DNA of 64,000 nt, from NCBI RefSeq assembly GCF_023278185.1, contig NZ_CP066356.1, positions 5,758,001 to 5,822,000 of the forward strand. The letters are read 5' to 3'. This document shows, in pieces, positions 39,729 to 49,062 of this stretch. The DNA is from Bradyrhizobium elkanii USDA 76. GTDB lineage: Bacteria; Pseudomonadota; Alphaproteobacteria; Rhizobiales; Xanthobacteraceae. Below the pieces are notes generated by a model. It saw only the letters and a program-made list of their open reading frames with translations. It was not told the DNA's origin and made no database searches. The translations under genes and the position numbers were made by a program. The stretch's first letter is position 1, and each line of letters begins with the position of its first letter.

Positions 39729-41270
39729 TCAATGAATGGCCGCGTACATGATCTTGTCCTCGGTCGCATCAGCCCGCGCCATTTCCTCGACGATACGCCC
39801 GCCACGAGCGACCAGGATCCGATCCGAGATAGCCAGAATCTCCGGCAGATAGGAAGAGATAACGACAACCGCCTTGTTCTCGCGCGCCAACCTGCGAATC
39901 GCCTCGTGAATTTGTGGGATGGCGCTCACATCGACGCCTCGCGTCGGTTCGTCGAAGATGACCACCGTGGGTTCCTGGGCCAGAGACTTTCCCACCACGA
40001 CTTTCTGCTGGTTGCCGCCGGAATATTCGACAATTTTGAGCGTCCGTTTCAATGCAGAAATCGAGAGCGCCGAGATCCATTGATCGGCGATCCGCTTCAT
40101 CTCGCGCGTGGAGTAAAGGAACCGCTTGACGCGCGGCGACGACAGATAGCCAAGATAGATGTTCTGATCCACCGTCATCGTTTCGAAGAAGCCGTCGACC
40201 TTGCGGTCCTCGGTGATATAGGCAATTCCGTCGCGCACCGCCTGCCGCGGCACCCGGTAGCGGACCGGCTTGTCCCGCAGATAGATCATCCCGCCACGCA
40301 GGAAGTTGCGCTTGCGCGCGCCGCTGACGATCTGCGCGATCTCGGAGCGTCCTGCCCCGACCAGCCCGAAGATCCCGACGACTTCTCCGTTGAACACCGA
40401 GAACGACATATTCTTGACGATGCTGCCCATCGTCACGTTCTCGACCGAAAGCACCTTCTCGCCGCGGGAGGCATGCGGCTTCGGCGCATCCGGATCGGCC
40501 CCGTGGGTCGCGTACTGCGCTGCCGTTTCCTCACGGCCAACCATCATCCGCACCAGCGCGTCACGCGTGACGTCCTTCGCCGGTACGGTGGCGACCAGCT
40601 TGCCATCGCGAAGTACGGTGATGCGATCCGCGATGTTCAATGCCTCTTCCAGTGCATGCGAGATGAAGATGATCCCGGCGCCCTTCTCTTTCAGGGTGTT
40701 GAGAAGATGGAACAGATGCTGCGTCTCTTCAGGGGTCAGCGATGCGGTCGGCTCATCGAAGATGAAGACCTGGGCGTTGTGGCGAACCGCACGTACGATC
40801 TCGACCATCTGCCTCTTGGCCGTTCCGAGATTCTCCACCAGCACCAGCGGGTCGACGTTGAAGTTCATCGATTGCAGCGACTGGGTCGCCGCAATGTTGA
40901 TCTTGCTGTAGACCGTGACCCATTTCTCCATGCCGAGTTCAAGGTTCTGCGCCACCGTCATGGAGGGGACCAGGCTGGATTCCTGGTAGACCATCGCGAC
41001 CCCACCCTCGAGCGCTTCCTTTGGCGACGCGAACGAAACCTTGCCTCCCTGGATCAGGTAGTCGCCGGAGGTCAGCACGATCGCACCGGCGATCGCCTTG
41101 CAGAGCGTCGATTTCCCCGCACCGTTCTCCCCCAGCAGCGCGTGGATTTCGCCCGGCCGCAGATCGAAATTGACGCCGTCGATCGCGTGCAGACCGCCAT
41201 AAACCTTGCTGCCGTTGACGATCTGAAGCAGCGGGGTCCCTGCCTGTTGTTCGGCCGGCATGGCGTTCAT
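39729..41270 (-). CDS. Sugar-type ABC transporter ATPase, two nucleotide-binding domains
   Basis: 513 aa, RbsA/XylG type. The first domain has Walker A GENGAGKST and Walker B VFIFDEPTASL, but its signature loop reads LGTAKRQ instead of LSxGQ. The second domain has GLVGAGRSE, signature YSGGNQQK and VVIFDEPTRGVD. The ATG overlaps the SMP-30 gene stop (ATGA). With the two permeases and binding protein upstream it completes an importer for a sugar or sugar-like compound. Confidence 0.92.
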   Translation of the reverse strand: MNAMPAEQQAGTPLLQIVNGSKVYGGLHAIDGVNFDLRPGEIHALLGENGAGKSTLCKAIAGAIVLTSGDYLIQGGKVSFASPKEALEGGVAMVYQESSLVPSMTVAQNLELGMEKWVTVYSKINIAATQSLQSMNFNVDPLVLVENLGTAKRQMVEIVRAVRHNAQVFIFDEPTASLTPEETQHLFHLLNTLKEKGAGIIFISHALEEALNIADRITVLRDGKLVATVPAKDVTRDALVRMMVGREETAAQYATHGADPDAPKPHASRGEKVLSVENVTMGSIVKNMSFSVFNGEVVGIFGLVGAGRSEIAQIVSGARKRNFLRGGMIYLRDKPVRYRVPRQAVRDGIAYITEDRKVDGFFETMTVDQNIYLGYLSSPRVKRFLYSTREMKRIADQWISALSISALKRTLKIVEYSGGNQQKVVVGKSLAQEPTVVIFDEPTRGVDVSAIPQIHEAIRRLARENKAVVVISSYLPEILAISDRILVARGGRIVEEMARADATEDKIMYAAIH

Positions 41271-42385
41271 CCTTCCTGCATGCCGCGACCAGGCGGCAGT
41301 TCGACGAGGCAATCGCGTCCCTTGGACACCGCCAGCACATGCGAGCCGATCGGGCGGACGGCGGTTATTCCATGAACACGACCATCGACGCGGCTGTGCA
41401 GCGTCTCCGTCGCCGCGCCTCTGGCGTCGAGCCGGGCGACGAGGCCATAGGAACGCGGCGGCGCCCACGGCTTCTGGATGCCGAGCTTCTTGATGCGGCC
41501 GATCTGGGTCGGTTCGCGCGGATTGAGCCGACCATCCAGCGCCGGCCCAATCCAAAGCTCCGGTGGCACCGTCCGCATCATCTCTTCGCAGAATGCCCGC
41601 TCGCGCAGGACGAATTCGGTCAGTTGCGTGCGCAGCGCGAGGAAGGCCATCCAGATCTCACCGTTCGCGCCTCGGGCAAGACGCGCCGGATAGCCGGTAT
41701 GATTCTTGACGATCACGCGCCTGTCGTCACCCGCGCGTGAAAAAGCGGTCAAGCGGTGGGCCCAGGACTCGGCGACCCACACTTCCTTGCCGTCACCGGA
41801 CACGACCACGCCGAGCGGCCATGCGAGCTTGTCCGCACGCACGCTCGCACTGCCGAGCGAGGAATTGCAGACGATGAGCCGGCCCGACGGGGCACGGTTC
41901 TGCATCAAGTCGGTCAGCCATTGCTCTGGCCGATTGTTTCGCGAGCCGTCGGTCAGGTAGATCGCCCCGTCCGGCGCGACCGTCACCGACAACGGACAGG
42001 CGATCTTCTCGCCACCGACGCTTTCGAGCTTGCCGATGATCTCGCCAGTTGGCGAAAGCGCCACCAGCCCCACGCCGGAGACGCAGGCGAGCAGCCTGCC
42101 GTCCGGCGTGCAGCCAAGCCCACCGACCGGGCCGTCGAGCGTCGCGAACGCCGTGCGCGTGTTGAAGTCGTCTCCCGTGCAACGCAGGATGCGGTTGCCG
42201 GTCGAGACGTAGAGCGCGCCGTCCTGCCCGAGCGTGATGTCGTCCGGTCGCTCGATCTCATCGCCGAGCCGGCGGGCCTGATCGAGCCGCTGGTTCGGGG
42301 AGAAGGCGCCGTCGAGCACCGGAATGCCGTGAATTTCCCGGTTCGGGGACAGCACGCGATCGATGATATCGCCAAGCAGCGACAT
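41267..42385 (-). CDS. SMP-30/gluconolactonase-like beta-propeller, stand-alone
   Basis: 372 aa, no signal peptide. Propeller repeats with the SMP-30/strictosidine-synthase pattern (ERPDDITLGQDGALYVSTG, CPLSVTVAPDGAIYLTDGS, WPLGVVVSGDGKEVWVAES). It resembles the C-terminal half of the adjacent permease fusion, so the two are probably duplicates. Candidate lactonase acting on the imported compound. Starts 3 bp after the fusion gene stop and overlaps the ATPase by 4 bp. Confidence 0.85.
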   Translation of the reverse strand: MSLLGDIIDRVLSPNREIHGIPVLDGAFSPNQRLDQARRLGDEIERPDDITLGQDGALYVSTGNRILRCTGDDFNTRTAFATLDGPVGGLGCTPDGRLLACVSGVGLVALSPTGEIIGKLESVGGEKIACPLSVTVAPDGAIYLTDGSRNNRPEQWLTDLMQNRAPSGRLIVCNSSLGSASVRADKLAWPLGVVVSGDGKEVWVAESWAHRLTAFSRAGDDRRVIVKNHTGYPARLARGANGEIWMAFLALRTQLTEFVLRERAFCEEMMRTVPPELWIGPALDGRLNPREPTQIGRIKKLGIQKPWAPPRSYGLVARLDARGAATETLHSRVDGRVHGITAVRPIGSHVLAVSKGRDCLVELPPGRGMQEG

Positions 42386-42388
42386 GGC

Positions 42389-44500
42389 TCAGGCCCCTCC
42401 CCAATAGGACTTGTGCGCTTCCCAGGTCGGGTCGGCGTCCGGCAGGCGGATGCGGCCGATGCGGTTGTTCTCCAGACCGCCGATATAGAGATGGCCCTTG
42501 TGCTCGCGGACCGAGGTGATGGTCGGATGCGAAAGCCCGCCCGGATCCCAGAGCGATTCCGTCACCACGCCGTTGTCGTCGAACTTGACCACGCAGCCGT
42601 AGTTGATGCCCGGGCACAGCCACTCGTCCGGCGGGATTTGCTTGACCATGCGGGTGCGGAAAACAGGGTTGCGCATCGCAAGGTCATAGACCGGCGTGCG
42701 CAGACCGACGAAGGCGAGCCAGTACTTGCCGTCGGAGGCGCGGTTGATGTTGTCGCAATAGCCCGGAAGGTTGTCGATCAGGATTTCGCTGGTGCCCGCC
42801 TTCGGGCCGGCGATCCAGAAGCGGTTGATCTGGCACAGCCAGGTGCTGGCCCACAGCACCGACTGACCGTCATGCGAGATGCAGATGCCGTTGGGAAACG
42901 TCAGGTTCTTCAGGACCGTCTTGGTGATTCCGGTTTTCGGATCGTGGCAGATCAGGCGGCCGTTGCCGCGCCCTTCGAAGCCGTCGAGTGCCCAATCGGT
43001 CAGCTCGTAGCGGGTCGAGGCCTCGCTGAAATAGATCCTGCCGTCGGGCGCAACGTCGAGATCGTCAGCGAGATAGAGTCGCGAATCGTCCTTGAGGCGT
43101 GTGCGCGTGCGCGTGGTGCGGTCGGTGACCTTGAAGACCGAACGATCGGGCTTCACACCGTAAACGCCCATGCCCGCGATGCAGACGAGGAGGTTCTGAT
43201 CCCGATCGAACGCCAACCCGAGCGGCCGGCCGCCGATGCGCGCGAACTCCTCGCGCACAGTATAGTCCGGCGCAAGAAAGCGGATAATCGAGCCGTTGCG
43301 GTTGACGGTGTAGAGGTTGTCCTTGCGGTCAAGGATGATGTCTTCCGGGCCCTCGATCATGTCGAGCGCGATCGCTTCCGCGTTCTTCAGGCGATCATTC
43401 TCCGCGAACGGCGTGCCGCTGCCCCGCTCGACCGACGGCGGCGGCTCGAAATCAACCCAGCTTGGGGTGACATAGACCTTCTGCAGCACCTTGCCCTTGT
43501 TCTTGACCCACTTCACGTTGAAGCCGACCGCGAGCAGCAGGATGATGCCGATGATGGCGGTCGTCAGGTTGCCGGAGATACCGAGCCGGACCATGCCGCT
43601 GGTGAGCATGAAGATGATCGCCGCGCCCATGACGGCGCGCGCGATGGTGCCGCGGCCGCCGGACAGGCTGATGCCGCCCAGAACCACCGCGGCCAGCGCG
43701 TTGATCTCCCAGCCGACGCCGGTGTCGGTGCCCGAACTGCTCTGCCGGGCTGCATAGAGGATTCCCGCCAGCGCCGCGATCGCCCCCGACATCACATAGG
43801 CCGAGAACAGCACGCGCTTGACGTTGACGCCGGCGTGGCGGGCCGCCTTGCGGCTCGACCCGACCGCCATGATGTGGACGCCGGGCTTGATGCGGGTGAG
43901 GAAGAAGTGCGTTCCGACCGCGAGCAGGATCAGGACCAGCATGTTGAAGGGAATGCCGAGAACCCTCCCCGATCCCATGAAGTCCCACGTGCTGGACCCG
44001 CTGTCGATGCTGGCGAGCTCGTTGGTGAACGCGACCGTCACCTTGTTGTAGGCGGCGCGGACGATGATGAGGACGACCAGTGTCGTCAGGAACGGCCGGG
44101 TCTTGCCATAGGCAATCAGGCCGCCGTTGATCGCGCCCATCGCCGCGCCGAACAGGACGACAAGCACGATGGTCACGGGCAGCGGCAGCCCGAGGATGAG
44201 ATACAGATAGAGCGCGAGGAAGTTCGACATCGCGAACACCGCGCCGACCGACAGGTCGATGCCGCCCGACAGCACGGAGAAGGCCATCGCGACCGCGACC
44301 ATGCCCTGCTCCGCGAAATTTCGCATCAGTTCCTGCAGGCTGCCTGCCGTCAGATAGCGCGGAATCATGATCGCGAAGGCCAGGAAAACCGCGATCGTCA
44401 GCGTGAATGGAATGATGGGCTCCATCCAGCGCTTCTCAAGCAGTTCGCCCAGGAACAATTGGGGCGAATGGCGGTGCCAGGCTCGTTGCAGGCTCTTCAT
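42389..44500 (-). CDS. ABC permease fused to SMP-30/gluconolactonase-like beta-propeller
   Basis: 703 aa from the ATG at 44500. Residues 1-330 are a full RbsC-type permease (about ten helices; SGGIDLSVGAV near 80-88, VLGGISLSGGRGT near 273-285). A 45-residue linker leads to a propeller at ~376-703 with SMP-30/strictosidine-synthase-like motifs (EGPEDIILDRKDNLYTVN, ADDLDVAPDGRIYFSEAS, FPNGICISHDGQSVLWAST). In such permeases the C-terminus is normally cytoplasmic, so the propeller would meet the substrate as it leaves the channel. The reading frame is continuous, with no frameshift at the junction. Confidence 0.9.
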   Translation of the reverse strand: MKSLQRAWHRHSPQLFLGELLEKRWMEPIIPFTLTIAVFLAFAIMIPRYLTAGSLQELMRNFAEQGMVAVAMAFSVLSGGIDLSVGAVFAMSNFLALYLYLILGLPLPVTIVLVVLFGAAMGAINGGLIAYGKTRPFLTTLVVLIIVRAAYNKVTVAFTNELASIDSGSSTWDFMGSGRVLGIPFNMLVLILLAVGTHFFLTRIKPGVHIMAVGSSRKAARHAGVNVKRVLFSAYVMSGAIAALAGILYAARQSSSGTDTGVGWEINALAAVVLGGISLSGGRGTIARAVMGAAIIFMLTSGMVRLGISGNLTTAIIGIILLLAVGFNVKWVKNKGKVLQKVYVTPSWVDFEPPPSVERGSGTPFAENDRLKNAEAIALDMIEGPEDIILDRKDNLYTVNRNGSIIRFLAPDYTVREEFARIGGRPLGLAFDRDQNLLVCIAGMGVYGVKPDRSVFKVTDRTTRTRTRLKDDSRLYLADDLDVAPDGRIYFSEASTRYELTDWALDGFEGRGNGRLICHDPKTGITKTVLKNLTFPNGICISHDGQSVLWASTWLCQINRFWIAGPKAGTSEILIDNLPGYCDNINRASDGKYWLAFVGLRTPVYDLAMRNPVFRTRMVKQIPPDEWLCPGINYGCVVKFDDNGVVTESLWDPGGLSHPTITSVREHKGHLYIGGLENNRIGRIRLPDADPTWEAHKSYWGGA

Positions 44501-44615
44501 CAACAGACTCCGGCGGGCTCGGCGCGGAAGCGGCCGAACGGCGGGACAACGCAGGGGATTGGGATCGATGGTTCCGGCCTGCCCGCGCCGCAGTGGGCGC
44601 GGGCGCCGGAACGAC

Positions 44616-45638
44616 TTACTTCGCGCCCTTCGGGATGCTGAAGCAGTACATGCGATCATCCTTCGACTTCACCCAGGCAGGGGTCGTGTAATAGGCGATG
44701 TTCTTCGCGCCCGGCTTGTCGCCGCCCTGCAACAGCGCAATCACCGCGTCGGCGATGGTCTGGCCCTGCACGTCGGCGCGATACGACAGGTTCGCGGAGA
44801 ACGCGCCTTGCTCGAGCAGATCGCAATCGGCGGGCTGGCCGTCGCTGGCGACGAACACCTTCACCTTGTCACCCATGTTGGCCGCCTTGATCGCCTGCGC
44901 CGCGCCCGCCGTTTGCGGACCCCAGACGCTGAGGATCCCGCACAGCTTGGGGTGCTGCTGCAACACGGTGGTCGTGATGTCGCCGGCCTTGTTGGCATCC
45001 CAGCTTGTCGGCTGCGACGACACGACCTTGATCGACGGGTCGGTCTTGAACACCTCCATCGCGCCATTCTTCATGTCGAGCGAATAGGCGGCGGTCGCCT
45101 CACCTTCAAGGATCGCAACCTCGCCGGAGCCCTTGCCGCCGCCACACTGATTGATGACCTCGCGCGCAATCTTGGTGCCGAGATCCTTGGCATCGACACC
45201 GACATAGGCATCGGTCAGGGTATTCGATGCCATGTTGACCTGCACGACATAGATGCCCGCGTCCATCGCACGCTTGAGCTCCTTGGCGAGCAGCGTGACG
45301 TTCGGATTTTGCACCACGATCACGTCGGGCTTTTCGTTGATATAGTCGCTGACGGTCTGAAGCTGGATGTCCGACTTCATGTTGGCGTCGCGGGTGACGA
45401 GCTTGATGCCGTAATCGTCGAAACGATCCTTCATCACGCGCGTCCATTCGGATTCCAGAACGCCCATCCAGACCGGCGACCAGGCCACCGTCTTGCCCTT
45501 GAGCGACTTGTCGAATTTCTCGCGCAGCTGGTCGCGCGGCCCGGCCGCCTGCGATGGCGCGGCCACCAGCGCGGCGGTCGCCACCATCGCGGCGAGCCCG
45601 ATGCCGGCAAACGCCCTTCTGTGCACAGCTTTCGTCAT
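44616..45638 (-). CDS. Sugar-type ABC substrate-binding protein
   Basis: 340 aa. The ATG at 45638 follows GGGGAGGAA. Signal peptide to about residue 32 (ends PSQAA). Peripla_BP_4 fold: VVQNPNVTLLAKELKRAMDAGI, VYVGVDAKDLGTKIAREV-like hinge, SVWGPQTAGAAQAIKAAN. It receives the ligand in the periplasm for the two permeases. Two or more cysteines are unusual for the family but may be structural. 115 bp upstream of the fusion permease. Confidence 0.92.
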   Translation of the reverse strand: MTKAVHRRAFAGIGLAAMVATAALVAAPSQAAGPRDQLREKFDKSLKGKTVAWSPVWMGVLESEWTRVMKDRFDDYGIKLVTRDANMKSDIQLQTVSDYINEKPDVIVVQNPNVTLLAKELKRAMDAGIYVVQVNMASNTLTDAYVGVDAKDLGTKIAREVINQCGGGKGSGEVAILEGEATAAYSLDMKNGAMEVFKTDPSIKVVSSQPTSWDANKAGDITTTVLQQHPKLCGILSVWGPQTAGAAQAIKAANMGDKVKVFVASDGQPADCDLLEQGAFSANLSYRADVQGQTIADAVIALLQGGDKPGAKNIAYYTTPAWVKSKDDRMYCFSIPKGAK

Positions 45639-45697
45639 GTCAATTCCTCCCCTGTTATGTCGGCCGACTGTTGCGGCCCGTTGGTTGATGCAGAGCT

Positions 45698-46684
45698 TTA
45701 ATCGCCCTGCTTCGACGTCTCCTCGTCGCGCGGATGCAGCCGGGAATCGAGCAGGATCGCGATCAGCAGCACGACTCCCTTGACGATGTTCTGGGTCTGC
45801 ACGTCCATGTCCATGATGGTCATGCCGTTCAGCAGCACGCCGATCAGCAGCGTTCCGGCGATGACGCTCATCACGTTGCCACGGCCGCCGACGAGGCTGA
45901 CGCCGCCGAGCACCACGACCATGATGACGTCGAAAATGATCGTCGATTCCGCGACCTGGAGATGCATCAGCGCCGTCTGCGCGACCATCACGACACCGCC
46001 GACATACCCGATCGCGGCGCACAGCGCGTACTCGATCATGGTCAGCGGGCGGGTCGGCAGACCGGTCTGACGCGCGGCGTCGGGATTGTCGCCATGGGCA
46101 TAGACGAAGCGCCCGATTACGGTGCGCGACAGGAAAAGATGCACGACGACCGCGGTGGCCGCGAAGATCAGGATCGAGATCGGAACGCCGCCCCAGATGT
46201 TTCCGCCGAGCCGCAGGAATTCGTCATGCCCCTTGGAAAGATAGACGACATAGTGCTGCACCGCTGTGGTGCGTACGATTCCCAGCACCGCAAGGCTCGA
46301 CGCCAGCGTCGTCAGCAACGGCGGCATCTCGATCACCGAGATCAGAAACCCGTTCAGGATGCCGATGGCGATCGCCATCACGAAGCCGATCAGCAGCGCG
46401 ACCGGCGTCGCGTAGCCCGAATTCATCAGGATGATCGCGATCGCGGTGGAAGCGGCAAAGGAGGCGACTTGCGACAGATCCAGTCCACGCCCAATCACGA
46501 CCACCGCCATGCCGAGCGCGAGAATGCCGAGTATCGAAATGTTGCGCGCCAGCGCGAACAGATTGCCCAGCGTCAGGAAGCCCTTCAGGAAGATCGAAAA
46601 AATGACGATCAGGACCGCGCACATCACCAGCACGGCCGTCGTTTGCGTCAATTTCGCCCCGCGCGCGCCCGAATTGCCGGTCAC
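45698..46684 (-). CDS. Sugar-type ABC transporter permease
   Basis: 328 aa, RbsC family, about nine helices. The GTG start at 46684 is supported by GGGAG upstream. Motifs GRGLDLSQVAS and VLGGVSLVGGRGN match the permease signatures. First gene of the transport operon; pairs with the fused permease as the second membrane subunit. Confidence 0.92.
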   Translation of the reverse strand: MTGNSGARGAKLTQTTAVLVMCAVLIVIFSIFLKGFLTLGNLFALARNISILGILALGMAVVVIGRGLDLSQVASFAASTAIAIILMNSGYATPVALLIGFVMAIAIGILNGFLISVIEMPPLLTTLASSLAVLGIVRTTAVQHYVVYLSKGHDEFLRLGGNIWGGVPISILIFAATAVVVHLFLSRTVIGRFVYAHGDNPDAARQTGLPTRPLTMIEYALCAAIGYVGGVVMVAQTALMHLQVAESTIIFDVIMVVVLGGVSLVGGRGNVMSVIAGTLLIGVLLNGMTIMDMDVQTQNIVKGVVLLIAILLDSRLHPRDEETSKQGD

Positions 46685-47194
46685 CGGGTTCTCCCAGGAT
46701 TGATTTTATTGTGGGCGGAAATTGAACAGAATGTATCCAGAAGTCAATGTCCGTATCCAGGATTCGGACAGCAACTGGCTTGACCCAAGGATATATTCGC
46801 GCCTGAATCCCTCATAACATTTTGTATTCCGTTGATATATGCATCGGCGAGTGACCGCAATTGAAGCGCGTTTTCCAAGTTCGATCGGCCTTTCTGAAGC
46901 CGAAATTGCGATATTGGATACATTTGGCCTGAGGAGCCCGTCCCTAAGGTCGACTGGTCCTCACAGCGCGATCCAGCCGCGGCGACCGGACGGAGCCGAC
47001 GACGTTGCGGCAATCGCTTCCCGGCCAAGGCCTGAAGATCGCGGCGATAGAGGATGCCGGGACCGAGCGTTGACGCCGTCTTCCGCCCATCGAAGCCGCG
47101 CCAGGTGGAAGCCCGGGCGACCTGACCGCCGGTTCAAATTCTGTCTCGGCGCGCCCATATTCGTGACAGCTTCGCAAACACTGACGGCACCCGA
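46685..47194. other. Intergenic region upstream of ABC operon; possible gene remnant
   Basis: 510 bp. The first ~170 bp are AT-rich and hold the GTATCCA repeats, so this is the operon promoter. From about 46839 a frame starts MHRRVTAIEARFPSSIGLSEAEI, looks protein-like for some 30 residues, then turns Arg/Pro-rich as typical of a shadow frame. It could be a decayed regulator start; I cannot support an intact gene. Confidence 0.45.
46733..46759. promoter_or_regulatory. Direct repeat of GTATCCA spaced by 20 bp
   Basis: GTATCCAG at 46733 and again at 46753, two helical turns apart, 49-75 bp upstream of the permease start. An inverted copy TGGATAC is at 46915. Suggests a dimeric regulator site; the GntR protein of this block is one candidate. 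Confidence 0.4.
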
Positions 47195-47788
47195 TTGTCC
47201 GAACAATTGTCGATGTTCGATGCGCCTGCCGCGGGACCGGCGGGTCTGCACTACGCGCCGGATTTCATCTCCAAAGCGGCCGAGGGCGAACTCATCCGCC
47301 ACATCCGGGCACTTCCGCTTGCCCCGTTCCAGTTCGGACAGTTCGAAGGCAAGCGCCGCGTGGCTTCGTTCGGTTACCGGTACGACTATGCATCGCGCCG
47401 ACTGGAATGTGCCGAACCGATCCCGTCCTGGTTAAACGGCATCGTCGCCGCGATCCAGACTTTCGGCGGCGCGTCGACCGAGATCGGGCAGATCCTGTGC
47501 ACCGAGTATGATCGCGGCGTCGGCATCGGCTGGCACCGCGACAAGCCGCATTTCGACCGGATCTTTGGACTGTCCCTGGGATCCGCATGCAAGTTCCGCT
47601 TTCGTCGTCGGACGGAAAACGGATGGGAGCGGTTCACGCTCGATGCGGCGCCCCGATCGCTCTACCTGATGGCCGGCGATGCACGGCAGATATGGGAGCA
47701 CAGCATTCCGCCGGTCGAGGCCCCCAGATACTCGATCACCTTTCGAACCATGGTCGAAACGGTGCGGGGCGCTAAAGCGTCGCGATAA
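47195..47788 (+). CDS. alkB: AlkB-like 2-oxoglutarate/Fe(II) dioxygenase
   Basis: 197 aa from a TTG at 47195 (an ATG at 47213 is the alternative). The Fe ligands are visible: His114 and Asp116 (WHRDKPHFD) and His169 (IWEHSIPP). 2-oxoglutarate-binding arginines lie in RYSITFRT (Arg178, Arg184). AlkB enzymes remove alkyl groups from DNA or RNA bases. Stand-alone gene, not next to ada. No strong ribosome binding site is seen. Confidence 0.85.
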   Translation: MSEQLSMFDAPAAGPAGLHYAPDFISKAAEGELIRHIRALPLAPFQFGQFEGKRRVASFGYRYDYASRRLECAEPIPSWLNGIVAAIQTFGGASTEIGQILCTEYDRGVGIGWHRDKPHFDRIFGLSLGSACKFRFRRRTENGWERFTLDAAPRSLYLMAGDARQIWEHSIPPVEAPRYSITFRTMVETVRGAKASR

Positions 47789-48003
47789 CCTTGGATTGCC
47801 GGTTCCAGCGCTCCGCTGCGCATCGCCGCATCAACCCTGATCGAGCGCTACTCCGATCCGATCGGAAGACGCAATTACAGGCGGAAGGTGCGACCAGCGC
47901 CGCGCGAATGGTTGATGGGACGGAGGCGGACGAGCTTGGGAAGTTCGTCCGCCGAGAGATCGCGCGCCCCCGGATCTCGATCGCGGGGAACGCACCGGGC
48001 TTC

Positions 48004-48276
48004 TCACGCCGCTTTCGCAGCAGCCTTGTCCGCCGGTGCCGTTTCCATCGCGCGCATGTAGAGATCGAGCAGGGATTCGCGCTCGTCGCGCTCATCCTGA
48101 TCCTGCTTTCGCAGTTTGACGATCTCCTTGAGGATCTTCACGTCGAAACCCTCACCCTTGGCTTCCGAAAACACTTCCTTCTTCTGCTCGTTCAGTTCCT
48201 GCAGTTCAGCGTCCAGATTCTCGATCCGCTCGATGAAGGAACGAATTTTTCCGCCGGGAATGGTGATGTCAGACAT
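48004..48276 (-). CDS. gapR: GapR/DUF2312 nucleoid-associated protein
   Basis: 90 aa. GapR-family pattern: an N-terminal helix with RSFIERIENLDAELQELNEQ, then VFSEAKGEGFDVKILKEIVKLRK and a charged tail. In Caulobacter, GapR binds AT-rich overtwisted DNA ahead of replication forks. It stands alone; the 47789-48003 stretch before it holds no convincing gene. Confidence 0.9.
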   Translation of the reverse strand: MSDITIPGGKIRSFIERIENLDAELQELNEQKKEVFSEAKGEGFDVKILKEIVKLRKQDQDERDERESLLDLYMRAMETAPADKAAAKAA

Positions 48277-48384
48277 GGTGCCTCTTTGTTGAATGAGGCG
48301 GTGAAAATGAAAGCAAAGTGATAACCAATGTCTTAAACTTCAACGGTCCTGCAGCGCATCTATCCGGCGGCTTGCCGCGGTATT

Positions 48385-48996
48385 TCAGACCGCGATCCAG
48401 CTGATTACGGCCGCGGCCGACGTCCAGAGCGTCCATCCAAGGCCAAGCAAGGACATCACCGCGGCCGCCATTGCCACGGCCAACAGCAGACCATCTTCCT
48501 GCAGGTAAGCGATCGCGATCAGAACGACCACAATCCCGGGAATGACGTTGACCAGAGGCAGGGGCCAGCCCGCCAACAGACCCAGCAGGAACACGACCAA
48601 CCCCACAAGGCGGTCAGTCACGTCATGGCGCGCGTTCCAGCGCGGCCGGCTGATGTTCTCGATCGCGCGCAGCAGCGGACCCGCCCTGACGGTGAACCGC
48701 TTGAATCGCTTGAAGTCGAACGGCCGCTTCGACAGGAAGCGGGGAAAAGATGGAGCACTGTGCCCCAACATCATCTCGACCGCCGGAAACAGGAGGGCCA
48801 GCGTCGCAACCGTGGCCACGCCAGGGACAATCACGAGCAGCCCCAGCAACAGCAGGAGCAGCCCGAACGAGCGCCTGTCCAGATGGCTGAGGAGCCATTC
48901 GAGGTCGACGGGGCCGTCAGGTGCTCGCGCGACGAGTTCTTCGAGGAGCTGGGAAGTACGGGTAGGCGCTGAGCGGGGAACGGGCAAATGAAGCAT
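48385..48996 (-). CDS. exoD: ExoD-family membrane protein
   Basis: 203 aa from the ATG at 48996. Motif DLEWLLSHLDRRSFGLLLLLLG near residue 33, then four to five membrane helices, typical of ExoD proteins first linked to exopolysaccharide synthesis and nodule invasion. Exact biochemical role unknown. No exo genes are adjacent. Confidence 0.85.
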   Translation of the reverse strand: MLHLPVPRSAPTRTSQLLEELVARAPDGPVDLEWLLSHLDRRSFGLLLLLLGLLVIVPGVATVATLALLFPAVEMMLGHSAPSFPRFLSKRPFDFKRFKRFTVRAGPLLRAIENISRPRWNARHDVTDRLVGLVVFLLGLLAGWPLPLVNVIPGIVVVLIAIAYLQEDGLLLAVAMAAAVMSLLGLGWTLWTSAAAVISWIAV

Positions 48997-49062
48997 TACC
49001 CGGTAACATGGTCGAACTCCGTATCGATTGCAACGAATGCCAGAGGCGCCTAGGAAGCATTG

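Noticed and set aside
41756..44641. 961-codon plus-strand open frame
   Set aside because: Antisense to the SMP-30 and permease-fusion genes, whose families are clear; low-complexity Asp/Arg/His composition typical of high-GC shadows.
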